A stretch of 64,000 nt of DNA, taken from positions 106,342,551 to 106,406,550 of the forward strand of contig CM073895.1 of the NCBI GenBank assembly GCA_037176705.1, given 5' to 3'. This DNA comes from Molossus alvarezi (Eukaryota; Chordata; Mammalia; Chiroptera; Molossidae). The translations under genes and the position numbers were made by a program. The notes beneath the pieces are model-generated. The model did no database searches. It saw only the letters and a list, made by a program, of their open reading frames with translations, and was not told the DNA's origin. This document shows positions 38,119 through 51,190 of the stretch, piece by piece. Position 1 is the stretch's first letter, and each line of letters opens with the position of its first letter.

Positions 38119-38691
38119 AAAGTTGTGACCGAATGAATCAGTGTCATTCTTGGATCCATCATACATTTCACTGTTTGTACCGATTTCCTCGAACAACATA
38201 AGGAGAAGATACCTGTTTTCTCCTGAGAATTCAAAGTAAACGCTTTCCATCATTGTGAAATGCTGGAATAGTACCTTGTTCATGAATGGAATCTCCCGAA
38301 CCTATCTTTCTGATTAACTGTGACAAATTCAGCCTATTTCTTGATAACTGACAAGTACTCAATCCCCTTATTCCAGACATTAGAACAAAAAAGGGATCAA
38401 TTTAAAAGAGGGACTGTCAGTCTTTGAACAATGGTCATGGATTCACTTGTTTCAAGACTCTTTCCCCGAAGATCCTATGGAAATACACAGGCATAGTCAA
38501 AAGTGTTCATGACTGGTGTTCTTTCTGTGCAGAATAATAGAATAACATTCAGTTCAAGAGCAGAATGGAAACCTTAATACGGTTGCAGTGTCCAATGGAA
38601 TGTTCAGTGGCTCCCTGTTCAAAGAACTGTGTTCCATAGACAACCTTCTTCAAATAATATCCAAATATTGAGAAAAAGATTCTAGGGCTAT

Positions 38692-38708
38692 ACCCGCTTC
38701 ACACGAAA
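38692..38708 (-). other. CENP-B-box-like site, monomer 20 (intact)
   Basis: Identical to the first site. First copy right of the SINE. Confidence 0.75.
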
Positions 38709-39440
38709 TGGAACCACCACTGTTGTACTGTTTTTCAGATTACGTGTTCTTAGTACAGTTGTGGCAAGTATTCATTTAAGGAAATGTGGCTACCTGACTC
38801 TTGATAGGTCCTTAGATATACTTTTCACTCTAGTTTGATTGTAGGAGAGTGTATACAAACCAAACCTATTCCAAATGAACTGTGTGAGAACTCTTCACTT
38901 CAGTGGCACCAAAGTCACTTCCATGAAGCCTAGAGCGTGAGGATCCTCAAAGCATATGTTGTTTTGGTTAAGTGTTTAAGAAATGTCCATTTGTAAATGT
39001 GGAATCACACTTAATCTTCGCAGAGTAAGTTTCTTTCCCTTGTTCCTGACAAAGAGACACAAGACTTGATGGTGCAGTCTTGGATATACTGAACTATGGG
39101 CAAAACTCTGTGAGAGCCAGGGCCACATTCACTCAGTGGCATGTTTCTCCCAGGGAAGTTAATTACCTTGGCAGGGAAAGTGTGAACAAACATGTTCTAG
39201 TCAAACAACTGTTGGAATGAATGAATATTTCCATTTGGGTTAAGTGAATGCTCAGATCTTGAGTAACATGAACACTTTAACGTACATTCTCCTCGTTTAT
39301 AGGGAGATCCAGTCATATCATGGAAAGAACAACTAGGACAGAGCACACTTATGTGTAGAATCAAAAGTTATCCCTTTTTGTGTTCTGTGTTGTTAATGGT
39401 TTCAAAGATTGGATCGTCTTGAAGCCCATTTTTGAAGGCG

Positions 39441-41401
39441 ATACTTGGAAAAAGTTTGGTTTCTGCTGTAGCAGTTGGTTTCACATGATTCTTACTCAGA
39501 ACAGTGAACCAACGTATGGCCAAGACTGAATCAATGGAAAGATTGATAACTACTGGTGTCACACATGTGCATTCTTGAAGTAGTGAAACTGAACACATCT
39601 AAAGTGATGTAGTTGAAACATTGGTTGTCTCCATGCAAGGAATAAATCCATGAATTGGAAGACACTGACAATACCAAGGGTTTTTCACATTGAACATCTC
39701 TGTGAATGAGAACAAGAGGATTGTTCTAGAGAAAATGCACTTGTGCAGTGTACCTGGTTATCCATTTCAATTACGTACACACTAACTATGCCCGGTGTGC
39801 AGGGCAGACTTTACATTGGAGTGTCAAACAGTGTTGTAAGTAAATGCAGGTGTCTGCCTTCTTTCGTATGTGACCAGGAAAGTCAACCTGTACTTGTTGA
39901 TGAGGCAGCCTTTCCACATACTACCTTTTAGCCCTGCATATGTGTTGTTTGCCTGGGAGTGTCTATGAGTCATCTTGATATCCAACAAAGGCTGGGCTGC
40001 AGAAATCAAACACATTGGTTAGGGCAATGTTCAGGTCATGGAAATCTCTACCCTATTCAGTTCTACACACATTCTTTAAAGTTGTGACCGAATGAATCAA
40101 TGTCATTCTTGGATCCATCATACATTTCACTGTTTGGACCGATTCCCTCAAACAACATAAGGAGTAGATACCTGTTTTCTCCTGAGAATTCAAAGTAAAC
40201 GCTTTCCATCATTGTGAAATGCTGGAATTGTACCTTGTTCATGAATGGAATCTCCTGAACCTATCTTTCTAATTCCCTGTGACAAATTCAGCCTATTTCT
40301 TGATAACTGACAAGTACTCAATCCCCTTATTCCAGCCATTAGAACAAAAAAGGGATCAATTTAAAAGAGGGAGTGTCAGTCTTTGAACAATGGTCATGGA
40401 TTCACTTGTTTCAAGACTATTTCCCCGAAGATCCTATGGGAATACACAGGCATAGTCAAAAGTGTTCATGACTGGTGTTCTTTCTGTGCAGAATAATAGA
40501 ATAACATTCAGTTCAAGAGCAGAATGGAAACTTTAATACGGTTGCAGTGTCCAATGGACTTTTCAGTGGCTCCCTGTTCAAAGAACTGTGTTCCAATAGA
40601 CAACCTTCTTCAAATAATATCCAAATATTGAGAAAAAGATTCGAGGGCTATACCCGCTTCACACGAAATGGAACCACCACTGTTGTACTGTTTTTCAGAT
40701 GACGTGTTCTTAGTACAGTTGTGGAAAGTATTGATTTAACGAAATGTGGCTACCTGACTCTTGATAGGTCCTTAGATATACTTTTCACTCTAGTTTGATT
40801 GTACGAGCGTGTATACAAACCAAACCTATTCCAAATGAACTGTGTGAGAACTCTTCACTTCAGTGGCACCAAAGTCACTTCCATGAAGCCTAGAGCGTGA
40901 GGATCCTCAAAGCATATGTTGTTTTGGTTAAGTGTTTAAGAAATGTCCATTTGTAAAGGTGGAATCACACTTAAACTTCGCAGAGTAAGTTTCTTTCCCT
41001 TGTTCCAGACTAAGAGATACAAGACTTGCTGGTGCAGTCTTGGATATACTGAACTATGGGCAAAACTCTGTGAGAGCCAGGGCCACATTCACTCAGTGGC
41101 ATGTTTCTCCCAGGGAAGTTAATTACCTTGGCAGGGAAAGTGTGAACAAACATGTTATAGTCAAACAACTGTTGGAATGAATGAATATCTCCATTTGGGT
41201 TAAGTGAATGCACAGATCTTGAGTAACATGAACACTTTAACGTACATTCTCCTCGTTTTATAGAGAGATCCAGTCATATCATGGAAAGAACAACTAGGAC
41301 AGAGCACACTTATGTGTAGAATCAAAAGTTATCCCTTTTTGTGTTCTGTGTTGTTCATGGTTTCAAAGATTGGATCATCTTGAAGCCCATTTTTGAAGGC
41401 C
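39441..41401 (+). repeat. Monomer 21, right subfamily
   Basis: CAGTGAACCAACG, AAAGTGATGTAG and GTTGTACTG states. Private GTACCTGGTT, GGGCAGAC and GTACGAGCGTG. Site intact, with GATTCGAGGG just upstream. Confidence 0.95.
40652..40668 (-). other. CENP-B-box-like site, monomer 21 (intact)
   Basis: Identical to the first site. Confidence 0.75.
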
Positions 41402-43351
41402 ATACTTGGAAAAAGTTTGGTTTCTGCTGTAGCAGTTGGTTTCACATGATTCTTACTCAGAACAGTTCACCAACGTATGGCCACGACTGAATCAATGGAA
41501 AGATTGATAACTACTGGTGTCACGTATGTGCATACTTGAAGCAGTGAAACTGAACACATCTACAGTGATTTAGTTGAAGCATTGGTTGTCTCCATGCAAG
41601 GACTAAATCCATGAATTGGAAGACACTGACAATACCAAGGGTTTTTCACATTGAACATCTCTGTGAATGAGAACAAGAGGAGTGTTCTAGAGAAAATGCA
41701 CTTGTGCAGTGGACCTGGGTATCCATTTCAATTAAGTACACACTAACTATGCCCGGTGTGCAGGGCATACTTTACATTGGAGTGTCAAACAGTGTTGTAA
41801 GTAAATGGCGGTGTCTACCTTCTTTCCTATGTGACCAGGAAAGTCAACCTGTACTAGTTGATGAGGCAGCCTTTCCACATACTACCTTTTATCCCTGCAT
41901 ATGTGTGTTTGCCTGGAAGTTTCTATGAGTCATCTTGATATCCAACAAAGGCTGGGCTGCAGAAATCAAACACATTGGTTAGGGCAATGTTCAGGTCATG
42001 GAAATCTATACCCTATTCAGTTCTACACACATTTTTTAAAGTTGTGACCGAATGAATCAGTGTCATTCTTGGATCCATCATACATTTCACTGTTTGTACC
42101 GATTTCCTCAAACAACATAAGGAGAAGATACCTGTTTTCTCCTGAGAATTCAAAGTAAACGCTTTCCATCATTGTGAAATGCTGGAATTGTACCTTGTTC
42201 ATGAATGGAATCTCCCGAACCTATCTTTCTAATTCCCTGTGACAAATTCAGCCTATTTCTTGATAACTGACAAGTACTCAATCCCCTTATTCCAGCCATT
42301 AGAACAAAAAAGGGATCAATTTAAAAGAGGGACTGTCAGTCTTTGAACAATGGTCATGGATTCACTTGTTTCAAGACTATTTCCCCGAAGATCCTATGGG
42401 AATACACTGGCATAGTCAAAAGTGTTCATGACTGGTGTTCTTTCTGTGCAGAATAATAGAATAACATTCAGTTCAAGAGCAGAATGGAAACCTTAATACG
42501 GTTGCAGTGTCCAATCGACTGTTCAGTGGCTCCCTGTTCAAAGAAATGTGTTCCAATAGACAACCTTCTTCAAATAATATCCAAATATTGAGAAAAAGAT
42601 TCTAGGGCTATACCCGCTTCACACGAAATGGAACCACCACTGTTGTACTGTTTTTCAGATTACGTGTTCTTAGTACAGTTGTGGAAAGTATTGATTTAAG
42701 GAAATGTGGCTACCTGACTCTTGATAGGTCCTTAGATATACTTTTCACTCTAGTTTGATTGTAGGAGAGTGTATACAAACCAAACCTATTCCAAGTGAAC
42801 TGTGTTAGAAATCTTCACTTCAGTGGCACCAAAGTCACTTCCATAAAGCCTAGAGTGTGAGGATCCTCAAAGCATATATTGTTTTGGTTAAGTGTTTAAG
42901 AAATGTCCATTTGTAAAGGTGGAATCAACTTCGCAGAGTAAGTTTCTTTCCCTTGTTCCTGACAAAGAGACACAAGACTGCTGGTGCAGTCTTGGATATA
43001 CTGAACTTTGGGCAAAACTCTGTGAGCCAGGGCCACATTCACTCAATGGCATGTTTCTCCCAGGGAAGTTAATTACCTTTGCAGGGAAAGTGTGAACAAA
43101 CATGTTCTAGTCAAACAACTGTTGGAATGAATGAATATTTCCATTTGGGTTAACTGAATGCACAGATCTTGAGTAACATGAACACTTTAACGTACATTCT
43201 TCTCGCTTTATTAGGAGATCCAGTCATATCATGGAAATAACCACTAGGACAGAGCACACATATGTGTAGAATCAAAAGTTATCACTTTTGGTGTTCTGTA
43301 TTGTTCATGGTTTCAAAGATTGGATCGTCTTGAAGCCCATTTTTGAAGGCG
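41402..43351 (+). repeat. Monomer 22, mosaic, 1950 bp
   Basis: First 250 bp left-type (CAGTTCACCAACG, CACGTATGTG), then CAATTAAGTACAC and right-type states. Short because of a 7-bp loss near 42926, a 1-bp loss near 42979, a 2-bp loss near 43026 and GTGTGTTTGCC. Site intact. Confidence 0.95.
42612..42628 (-). other. CENP-B-box-like site, monomer 22 (intact)
   Basis: Identical to the first site. Confidence 0.75.
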
Positions 43352-45310
43352 ATACTTGGAAAAAGTTTGGATTCTGCTGTAGCAGTTGGTTTCACATGAT
43401 TCTTACTCAGAACAGTGAACCAACGTATGTCCAAGACTGAATCAATGGAAAGATTGATAACTACTGGTGTCACACATGTGCATTCTTGAAGCAGTGAAAC
43501 TGAACACATCTAAAGTGATGTAGTGAAACATTGGTTGTCTCCATGCAAGGAGTAAATCCATGAATTGGAAGACACTGACAATACCAAGGGTTTTTCACAT
43601 TGAACATCTCTGTGAATGAGAACAAGAGGACTGTTCTAGAGAAAATGCACTTGTGCAGTGGACCTGGGTATCCATTTCAATTAAGTACACACTAACTATG
43701 CCCGGTGTGCAGGGCATACTTTACATTGGAGTGTCAAACAGTGTTGTAAGTAAATGGAGGTGTCTACCTTCTTTCCTATGTGACCAGGAAAATCAACCTG
43801 TACTAGTTGATGAGGCAGCCTTCCACATACTACCTTTTAGCCCTGCATATGTGTGTTTGCCTGGAAGTTTCTATGATTCATCTTGATATCCAACAAAGGC
43901 TGGGCTGCAGAAATCAAACACATTGGTTAGGGCAATGTTCAGGTGATGGAAATCTATACCCTATTCAGTTCTACACACATTCTTTAAAGTTGTGACCGAA
44001 TGAATCAGTGTCATTCTTGGATTCATCATACATTTCACTGTTTGTACCGATTTCCTCAAACAACATAAGGAGTAGATACCTTTTTTCTCCTGAGAATTCA
44101 AAGTAAACGCTTTCCATCATTGTGAAATGCTGGAATTTTACCTTGTTCATGAATGGAATCTCCCGAACTTATCTTTCTAATTCCCTGTGAAAAATTCAGC
44201 CTATTTCTTGATAACTGACAAGTACTCAATCCCCTAATTCCAGCCATTCGAACAAAAAAGGGATCAATTTAAAAGAGGGAGTGTCAGTCTTTCAACAATG
44301 GTCATGGATTCACTTGTTTCTAGACTATTTCCCCGAAGATCCTATGGGAATACACAGGCATAGTCAAAAGTGTTCATGACTGGTGTTCTTTCTGTGCAGA
44401 ATAATAGAATAACATTCAGTTCAAGAGCAGAATGGAAACCTAAATACGGTTGCAGTGTCCAATGGACGGTTCAGTGGCTCCCTGTTCAAAGAACTGTGTT
44501 GCAATAGAAAACCGTCTTCAAATAATATCCAAATATTGAGAAAAAGATTCGAGGGCTATACCCGTTTCACACGAAATGGAACCACCACTGTTGTACTGTT
44601 TTTCAGATTACGTGTTCTTAGTACAGTTGTGGAAAGCATTGATTTAAGGAAATGTGGCTACCTGACTCTTGACAGGTCCTTAGATATACTTTTCACTCTA
44701 GTGTGATTGTAGGAGAGTGTATACAAACCAAACCTATTCCAAATGAACTGTGTCAGAACTCTTCACTTCAGTGGCACCAAAGTCACTTCCATAAAGCCTA
44801 GAGCGTGAGGATCCTCAAAGCATATGTTGTTTTGGTTAAGTGTTTAAGAAATGTCCATTTGTAAAGGTGGAATCACACTTAAACTTCGCAGTGTAAGTTT
44901 CTTTCCCTTGTTCCAGACAAAGAGACACAAGACTTGCTGGTGCCGTCTTGGATATACTGAACTATGGGCAAAACTCTGTGAGAGCCAGGGGCCACATTCA
45001 CTCAGTGGCATGTTTTTCCCTGGGAAGTTAAGTACCTTTGCAGGGAAAGTGTGAACAAACATGTTCTAGTCAAACAACTGTTGGAATGAATGAATATTTC
45101 CATTTGGGTTACGTGAATGCACAGATCTTGAGTAACATGAGCACTTTAACGTACATTCTCCTCGTTTTATAGGGAGATCCAGTCATATCATGGAAAGAAC
45201 AACTAGGACAGAGCACACTTATGTGTAGAATCAAAAGTTATCCCTTTTTGTGTTCTGTGTTGTTCATGGTTTCAAAGATGGGATCGTCTTGAAGCCCATT
45301 TTTGAAGGCG
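43352..45310 (+). repeat. Monomer 23, right subfamily
   Basis: 1959 bp with single-base losses near 43534 and 43821. Core of the CENP-B-like site intact with one change at a non-essential position. Confidence 0.95.
44560..44576 (-). other. CENP-B-box-like site, monomer 23 (core intact)
   Basis: Plus strand has CCCGTTT instead of CCCGCTT. The change is at a non-essential position, and all nine essential bases remain. Confidence 0.7.
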
Positions 45311-47271
45311 ATACTTGGAGAAAGTTTGGTTTCTGCTGTAGCAGTTGGTTTCACATGATTCTTACTCAGAACAGTGAACCAACGTATGGCCAAGACTGAA
45401 TCAATGGAAAGATTGATAACTACTGGTGTCAACATGGGCATTCTTGAAGCAGTGAAACTGAACACATCTAAAGTGATGTAGTTGAAACATTGCTTGTCTC
45501 CATGCAAGGAGTAGATCCATGAATTGGAAGACACTGACAATACCAAGGGTTTTTCACATTGAACATCTCTGTGAATGAGAACAAGAGGAGTGTTCTAAAG
45601 AATATGCACTAGTGCAGTGGACCTGGGTATCCATTTCAATTACGTACATACTATCTATGCCTGGTGTGCAGGGCATACTTTACAATGGAGTGTCAATCAG
45701 TGTTGTAAGTAAATGCAGGTGTCTGCCTTCTTTCCTATGTGACCAGGAAAGTCAACCTGTCCTAGTTGATGAGGCAGCCTTTCCACATACTACCTTTTAG
45801 CCCTGCATATGTGTTGTTTGCCTGGAAGTGTCTATGAGTCATCTTGATATCCAACAAAGGCTGGGCTGCAGAAATCAAACACATTGGTTACGGCAATGTT
45901 CAGGTCATGGAAATCTATACCCTATTCAGTTCTACACACATTCTTTAAAGTTGTGACCGAATGAATCAGTGTCATTCTTGGATCCATCATACATTTCACT
46001 GTTTCTACCGCTTTCCTCAACAAACATAAGGAGTAGATACCTGTTTTCTCCTGAGAATTCAAAGTAAACTCTTTCCTTCAGTGTGAAATGCTGGAATTGT
46101 ACCTTGTTCATAAATGGAATCTCCCGAAACTATCTTTCTAATTCCCTGTGACATATTCAGCCTATTTCTTGATAACTGACAAGTACTCAATCCCCTTATT
46201 CCAGCCATTCGAACAAAAAAGGGATCAATTTAAAAGAGGGAGTGTCAGTCTTTGAACAATGGTCATGGATTCACTTGTTTCTAGACTATTTCCCCAAAGA
46301 TCCTATGGGAATACACAGGCATAGTCAAAAGTGTTCATGACTGGTGTTCTTTCTCTGCAGAATAATAAAATAACATTCAGTTCAAGGGCAGAATGGAAAC
46401 CTAAATACGGTTGCAGTGTCCAATGGACGGTTCAGTGGCTCCCTGTTCAAAGAACTGTGTTCCAATAGAAAACCGTCTTCAAATAATATCCAAATATTGA
46501 GAAAAAGATTCGAGGGCTATACCCGCTTCACACGAAATGGAACCACCACTGTTGTATTGTTTTTCAGATTACGTGGTCTTAGTACAGTTGTGGAAAGTAT
46601 TGATTTAAGGAAATGTGGCTACCTGACTCTTGATAGGTCCTTAGATATACTTTTCACTCTAGTGTGATTGTAGGAGAGTGTATACAAACCAAACCTATTC
46701 CAAATAAACTGTGTCAGAACTCTTCACTTCAGTGGCACCAAAGTCACTTCCATAAAGCCTAGAGCGTGAGGATCCTCTGAGCATATGTAGTTTTGGTTAA
46801 GTGTTTAAGAAATGTCCATTTGTAAAGGTGGAATCACACTAAAACTTCGCAGTGTAAGTTTCTTTCCCTTGTTCCAGACAAAGAGACACAAGACTTGCTG
46901 GTGCAGTCTTGGATATACTGAACTATGGGCAAAACTCTGTGAGAGCCTGGGGCCACATTCACTCAGTGGCATGTTTTTCCCTGGGAAGTTAAGTACCTTT
47001 GCAGGGAAAGTGTGAACAAACATGTTCTAGTCAAACAACTGTTGGAATGAATGAATATTTCCATTTGGGTTACGTGAATGCACAGATCTTGAGTAACATG
47101 AACACTTTAACGTACATTCTCCTCGTTTTATTGGGAGATCCAGTCATATCATGGATAGAACAACTAGGACAGAGCACACTTATGTGTAGAATCAAAAGTT
47201 ATCCCTTTTTGTGTTCTGTGTTGTTCATGGTTTCAAAGATTGGATCGTCTTGAAGCCCATTTTTGAAGACG
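45311..47271 (+). repeat. Monomer 24, right subfamily
   Basis: GGAGAAAG start, GTCAACATGGGC, many private changes (TTCTACCGC, CAACAAACATAAGG, CTCTTTCCTTCAG). Site intact. Confidence 0.95.
46521..46537 (-). other. CENP-B-box-like site, monomer 24 (intact)
   Basis: Identical to the first site. Confidence 0.75.
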
Positions 47272-49229
47272 ATACTTGGAAAAAGTTTGGTTTCTGCTGT
47301 AGCAGTTGGTTTCACATGATTCTTACTCAGAACAGTGAACCAACGTATGGCCAAGATTGAATCAATGGAAATATTCATAACTACTGGTGTCACACATGTG
47401 CATTCCTGAAGCAGTGAAACTGAACACATCTAAAGTGATGTAGTTGAAACATTGGTTGTCTCCATGCAAGGAGTAAATCCATGAATTGGAAGACACTGAC
47501 AATACCAAGGGTGTTTCACATTGAACATCTCTGTGAATGAGAACAAGAGGAGTGTTCTAGAGAAAATGCACTTGTGCAGTGGACCTGGGTATCCATTTCA
47601 ATTACTTACACACCAGCTATGCCCGGTGTGCAGGGCATACTTTACATTGGAGTGTCAAACAGTGTTGTAAGTAAATGCAGGAGTCTGCCTTCTTTCCTAT
47701 GTGACCAGGAAAGTCAACCTGTACTAGTTGATGAGGCAGCCTTTCCACATACTACCTTTTAGCCGTGCATATGTGTTGTTTGCCTGGAAGTGACTATGAG
47801 TCATTTTGATATCCAGCAAAGGCTGGGCTGCAGAAATCAAACACATTGGTTAGGGCAATGTTCAGGTCATGGAAATCTATACCCTATTCAGTTCCACATA
47901 CATTCTTTAAAGTTTTCATTGAATGAATCAGTGTCATTCTTGGATCCATCATACATTTCACTGTTTGTACCGATTTCCTCAAAACACATAAGGAGTAGAT
48001 ACCTGTTTTCTCCTGGGAATTCAAAGTAAACGCTTTCCATCATTGTGAAATGCTGGAATTGTACCTTGTTCATGAATGGAATCTCCCGAACCTATCTTTC
48101 TAATTCCCTGTGACAAATTCAGCCTATTTCTTGATAACTGACAAGTACTCAATCCCCTTATTCCAGCCATTAGACCAAAAAAGGGATCAATTTAAAATAG
48201 GGAGTGTCAGTCTTTGAACTATGGTCATGGATTCACTTGTTTCAAGACTATTTCCCCGAAGATCCTATGGGAATACACAGGCATAGTCAAAAGTGTTCAT
48301 GACTGGTGTTCTTTCTGTGCAGAATAATAGAATAACATTCAGTTCAAGAGCAGAATGGAAACCTTAATACGGTTGCAGTGTCTAATGACTGTTCAGTGGC
48401 TCCCTGTTCAAAGAACTGTGTTCCAATAGACAACCTACTTCAAATAATATCCAAATATTGAGAAAAAGATTCTAGGGCTATACCCGCTTCACACGAAATG
48501 GACCCACCACTGTTGTACTCTTTTTCAGATTACGTGTTCTTAGTACAGTTGTGGAAAGTATTGATTTAAGGAAATGTGGCTACCTGACTCTTGATAGGTC
48601 CTTAGATATACTTTTCACTCTAGTTTGATTGTAGGAGAGTGTATACAAATGAAACCTATTCCAAATGAACTGTGTCAGATCTCTTCACTTCAGTGGCACC
48701 AAAGTCACTTCCATAAAGCCTAGAGCGTGAGGATCCTCAAAGCATATGTTGTTTTGGTTAAGTGTTTAAGAAATGTCCATTTGTAAAGGTGGAATCACAC
48801 TTAAACTTCGCAGTGTAAATTTCTTTCCCTTGTTCCAGACAAAGAGACACAAGACTTGCTGGAGCCGTCTTGGATATACTGAACTATGGGCAAAACTCTG
48901 TGAGAGCCAGGGGCCACATTCACTCAGTGCCATGTTTTTCCCTGGAAGTTAAGTACCTTTGCAGGGAAAGTGTGAACAAACATGTTATAGTCAAACAACT
49001 GTTGGAATGAATGAATATTTCCATTTGGGTTAAGTGAATGCACAGATCTTGAGTAACATGAACACTTTAACGTACATTCTCCTCGTTTTAAGGGAGATCC
49101 AGTCATATCATGGAAGAACAACTAGGACAGAGCACACTTATGTGTAGAATCAAAAGTTATCCCTTTTTGTGTTCTGTGTTGTTCATGGTTTCAAAGACTG
49201 GATCGTCTTGAAGCCCATTTTTGAAGGCG
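47272..49229 (+). repeat. Monomer 25, right subfamily
   Basis: Private ATATTCATAAC, CACCAGCTATG and AGTTTTCATTG. Its last 150 bp, with TTTAAGGGAG and GGAAGAACAAC, resemble monomers 29 and 30. Site intact. Confidence 0.95.
48482..48498 (-). other. CENP-B-box-like site, monomer 25 (intact)
   Basis: Identical to the first site. Confidence 0.75.
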
Positions 49230-51190
49230 ATACTTGGAAAAAGTTTGGTTTCTGCTGTAGCAGTAGGTTTCACATGATTCTTACTCAGAACAGTGAACCA
49301 ACGTATGGCCAAGACTGAATCAATGGAAAGATTGATAACTACTGGTGTCACACATGGGCATTCTTGAAGCAGTGAAACTGAACACATCTAAAGTGATGTA
49401 GTTGAAACATTGGTTGTCTCCATGCAAGGAGTAAATCCATGAATTGGAAGACACTGACAATACCAAGAGTTTTTCACATTGAACATCTCTGTGAATGAGA
49501 ACAAGAGGAGTGTTCTAGAGAAAATGCACTTGTGCAGGGGACCTGGGTATCCATTTCAATGACTTACACACTAACTATGCCCGGTGTGCAGGGCATACTT
49601 TACATTGGAGTGTCAAACAGTGTTGTAAGTAAATGCAGGTGTCTGCCTTCTTTCCTATGTGACCAGGAAAGTCAACCTGTACTAGTTGATGAGGCAGCCT
49701 TTCCACATACTACCTTTTAGCCCTGCATATGTGTTGTTTGCCTGGAAGTGTCTATGAGTCATCTTGATATCCAATTAAGGCTGGGCTGCAGAAATCAAAC
49801 ACATTGGTTAGAGCAATGTTCAAGTCATGGAAATCTATACCCTATTCAGTTCCACATACATTCTTTAAAGTTGTGACCGAATGAATCAGTGTCATTCTTG
49901 GATCCATCATACATTTCACTGTTTGTACCCATTTCCTCAAAAAACATAGGGAGTAGATCCCTGTTTTATCCTGGGAATTCAAAGTAAACGCTTTCCATCA
50001 TTGTGAAATGCTGGAATTGTACCTTGTTCATGAATGGAATCTCCCGAACCTATCTTTCTAATTCCCTGTGACAAATTCAGCCTATTTCTTGATAACTGAC
50101 AAGTACTCAATCCCCTTATTCCAGCCATTAGACCAAAAAAGGGATCAATTTAAAATAGGGAGTGTCAGTCTTTGAACAATGGTCATGGATTCACTTGTTT
50201 CAAGACTATTTCCCCGAAGATCCTATGGGAATACACAGGCATAGTCAAAAGTGTTCATGACTGGTGTTCTTTCTGTGCAGAATAATAGAATAACATTCAG
50301 TTCAAGAGCAGAATGGAAACCTTAATACGGTTGCAGTGTCTAATGACTGTTCAGTGGCTCCCTGTTCAAAGAACTGTGTTCCAATAGACAACCTACTTCA
50401 AATAATATCCAAATATTGAGAAAAAGATTCTAGGGCTATACCCGCTTCACACGAAATGGACCCACCACTGTTGTACTCTTTTTAAGATTACGTGTTCTTA
50501 GTACAGTTGTGGAAAGTATTGATTTAAGGAAATGTGGCTACCTGACTCTTGATAGGTCCTTAGATATACTTTTCACTCTAGTTTGATTGTAGGAGAGTGT
50601 ATACAAACCAAACCTATTCCAAATGAACTGTGTCAGAACTCTTCACTTCAGTGGCACCAAAGTCACTTCCATGAAGCCTAGAGCGTGAGGATCCTCAAAG
50701 CATATGTGGTTTTGGTTAAGTGTTTAAGAAATGTCCATTTGTAAAGGTGTAATCACACTTAAACTTCACAGTGTAAGTTTCTTTCCCTTGTTCGAGACAA
50801 AGAGATACAAGACTTGCTGGTGCAGTCTTGGATATACTGAACTATGGGCAAAACTCTGTGAGAGCCACGGGCCACATTCACTCAGTGGCATGTTTTTCCC
50901 TGGGAAGTTAAGTACCTTTGCAGGGAAAGTGTGAACAAACATGTTCTAGTCAAACAACTGTTGGAATGAATGAATATTTCCATTTGGGTTAACAGAATGC
51001 ACAGATCTTGCGTAACATGAACACTTTAACGTACATTCTCCTCGTTTTATAGGGAGATCCAGTCATATCATGGAAAGAACAACTAGGACAGAGCACACTT
51101 ATGTGTAGAATCAAAAGTTATCCCTTTTTGTGTTCTGTGTTGTTCATGGTTTCAAAGACTGGATCGTCTTGAAGCCCATTTTTGAAGGCG
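49230..51190 (+). repeat. Monomer 26, right subfamily
   Basis: GCAGGGGACC, CAATGACTTACAC and CCCTGTTTTATCC states start here and recur in monomers 27, 28, 30 and 31. Site intact. It is the last intact copy before two decayed ones. Confidence 0.95.
50440..50456 (-). other. CENP-B-box-like site, monomer 26 (intact)
   Basis: Identical to the first site. Confidence 0.75.

Larger units (their letters stand above)
37205..39440 (+). repeat. Monomer 20, type C / right-zone chimera interrupted by a SINE
   Basis: The left 636 bp match type C (CAGTGAAGCAACG, GCATAGGTG). Right of the SINE the sequence is right-subfamily (GTTGTACTG, GAGAAGATAC, private CTGATTAACTG). Without the SINE and one target-site copy it is 1958 bp. 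CENP-B-like site intact. Confidence 0.95.

Noticed and set aside
37896..38234. 112-codon minus-strand frame with Ala/Arg-rich centre
   Set aside because: This is translated SINE (the LAQRLERQP-type string is typical of tRNA-SINE heads), not a protein.
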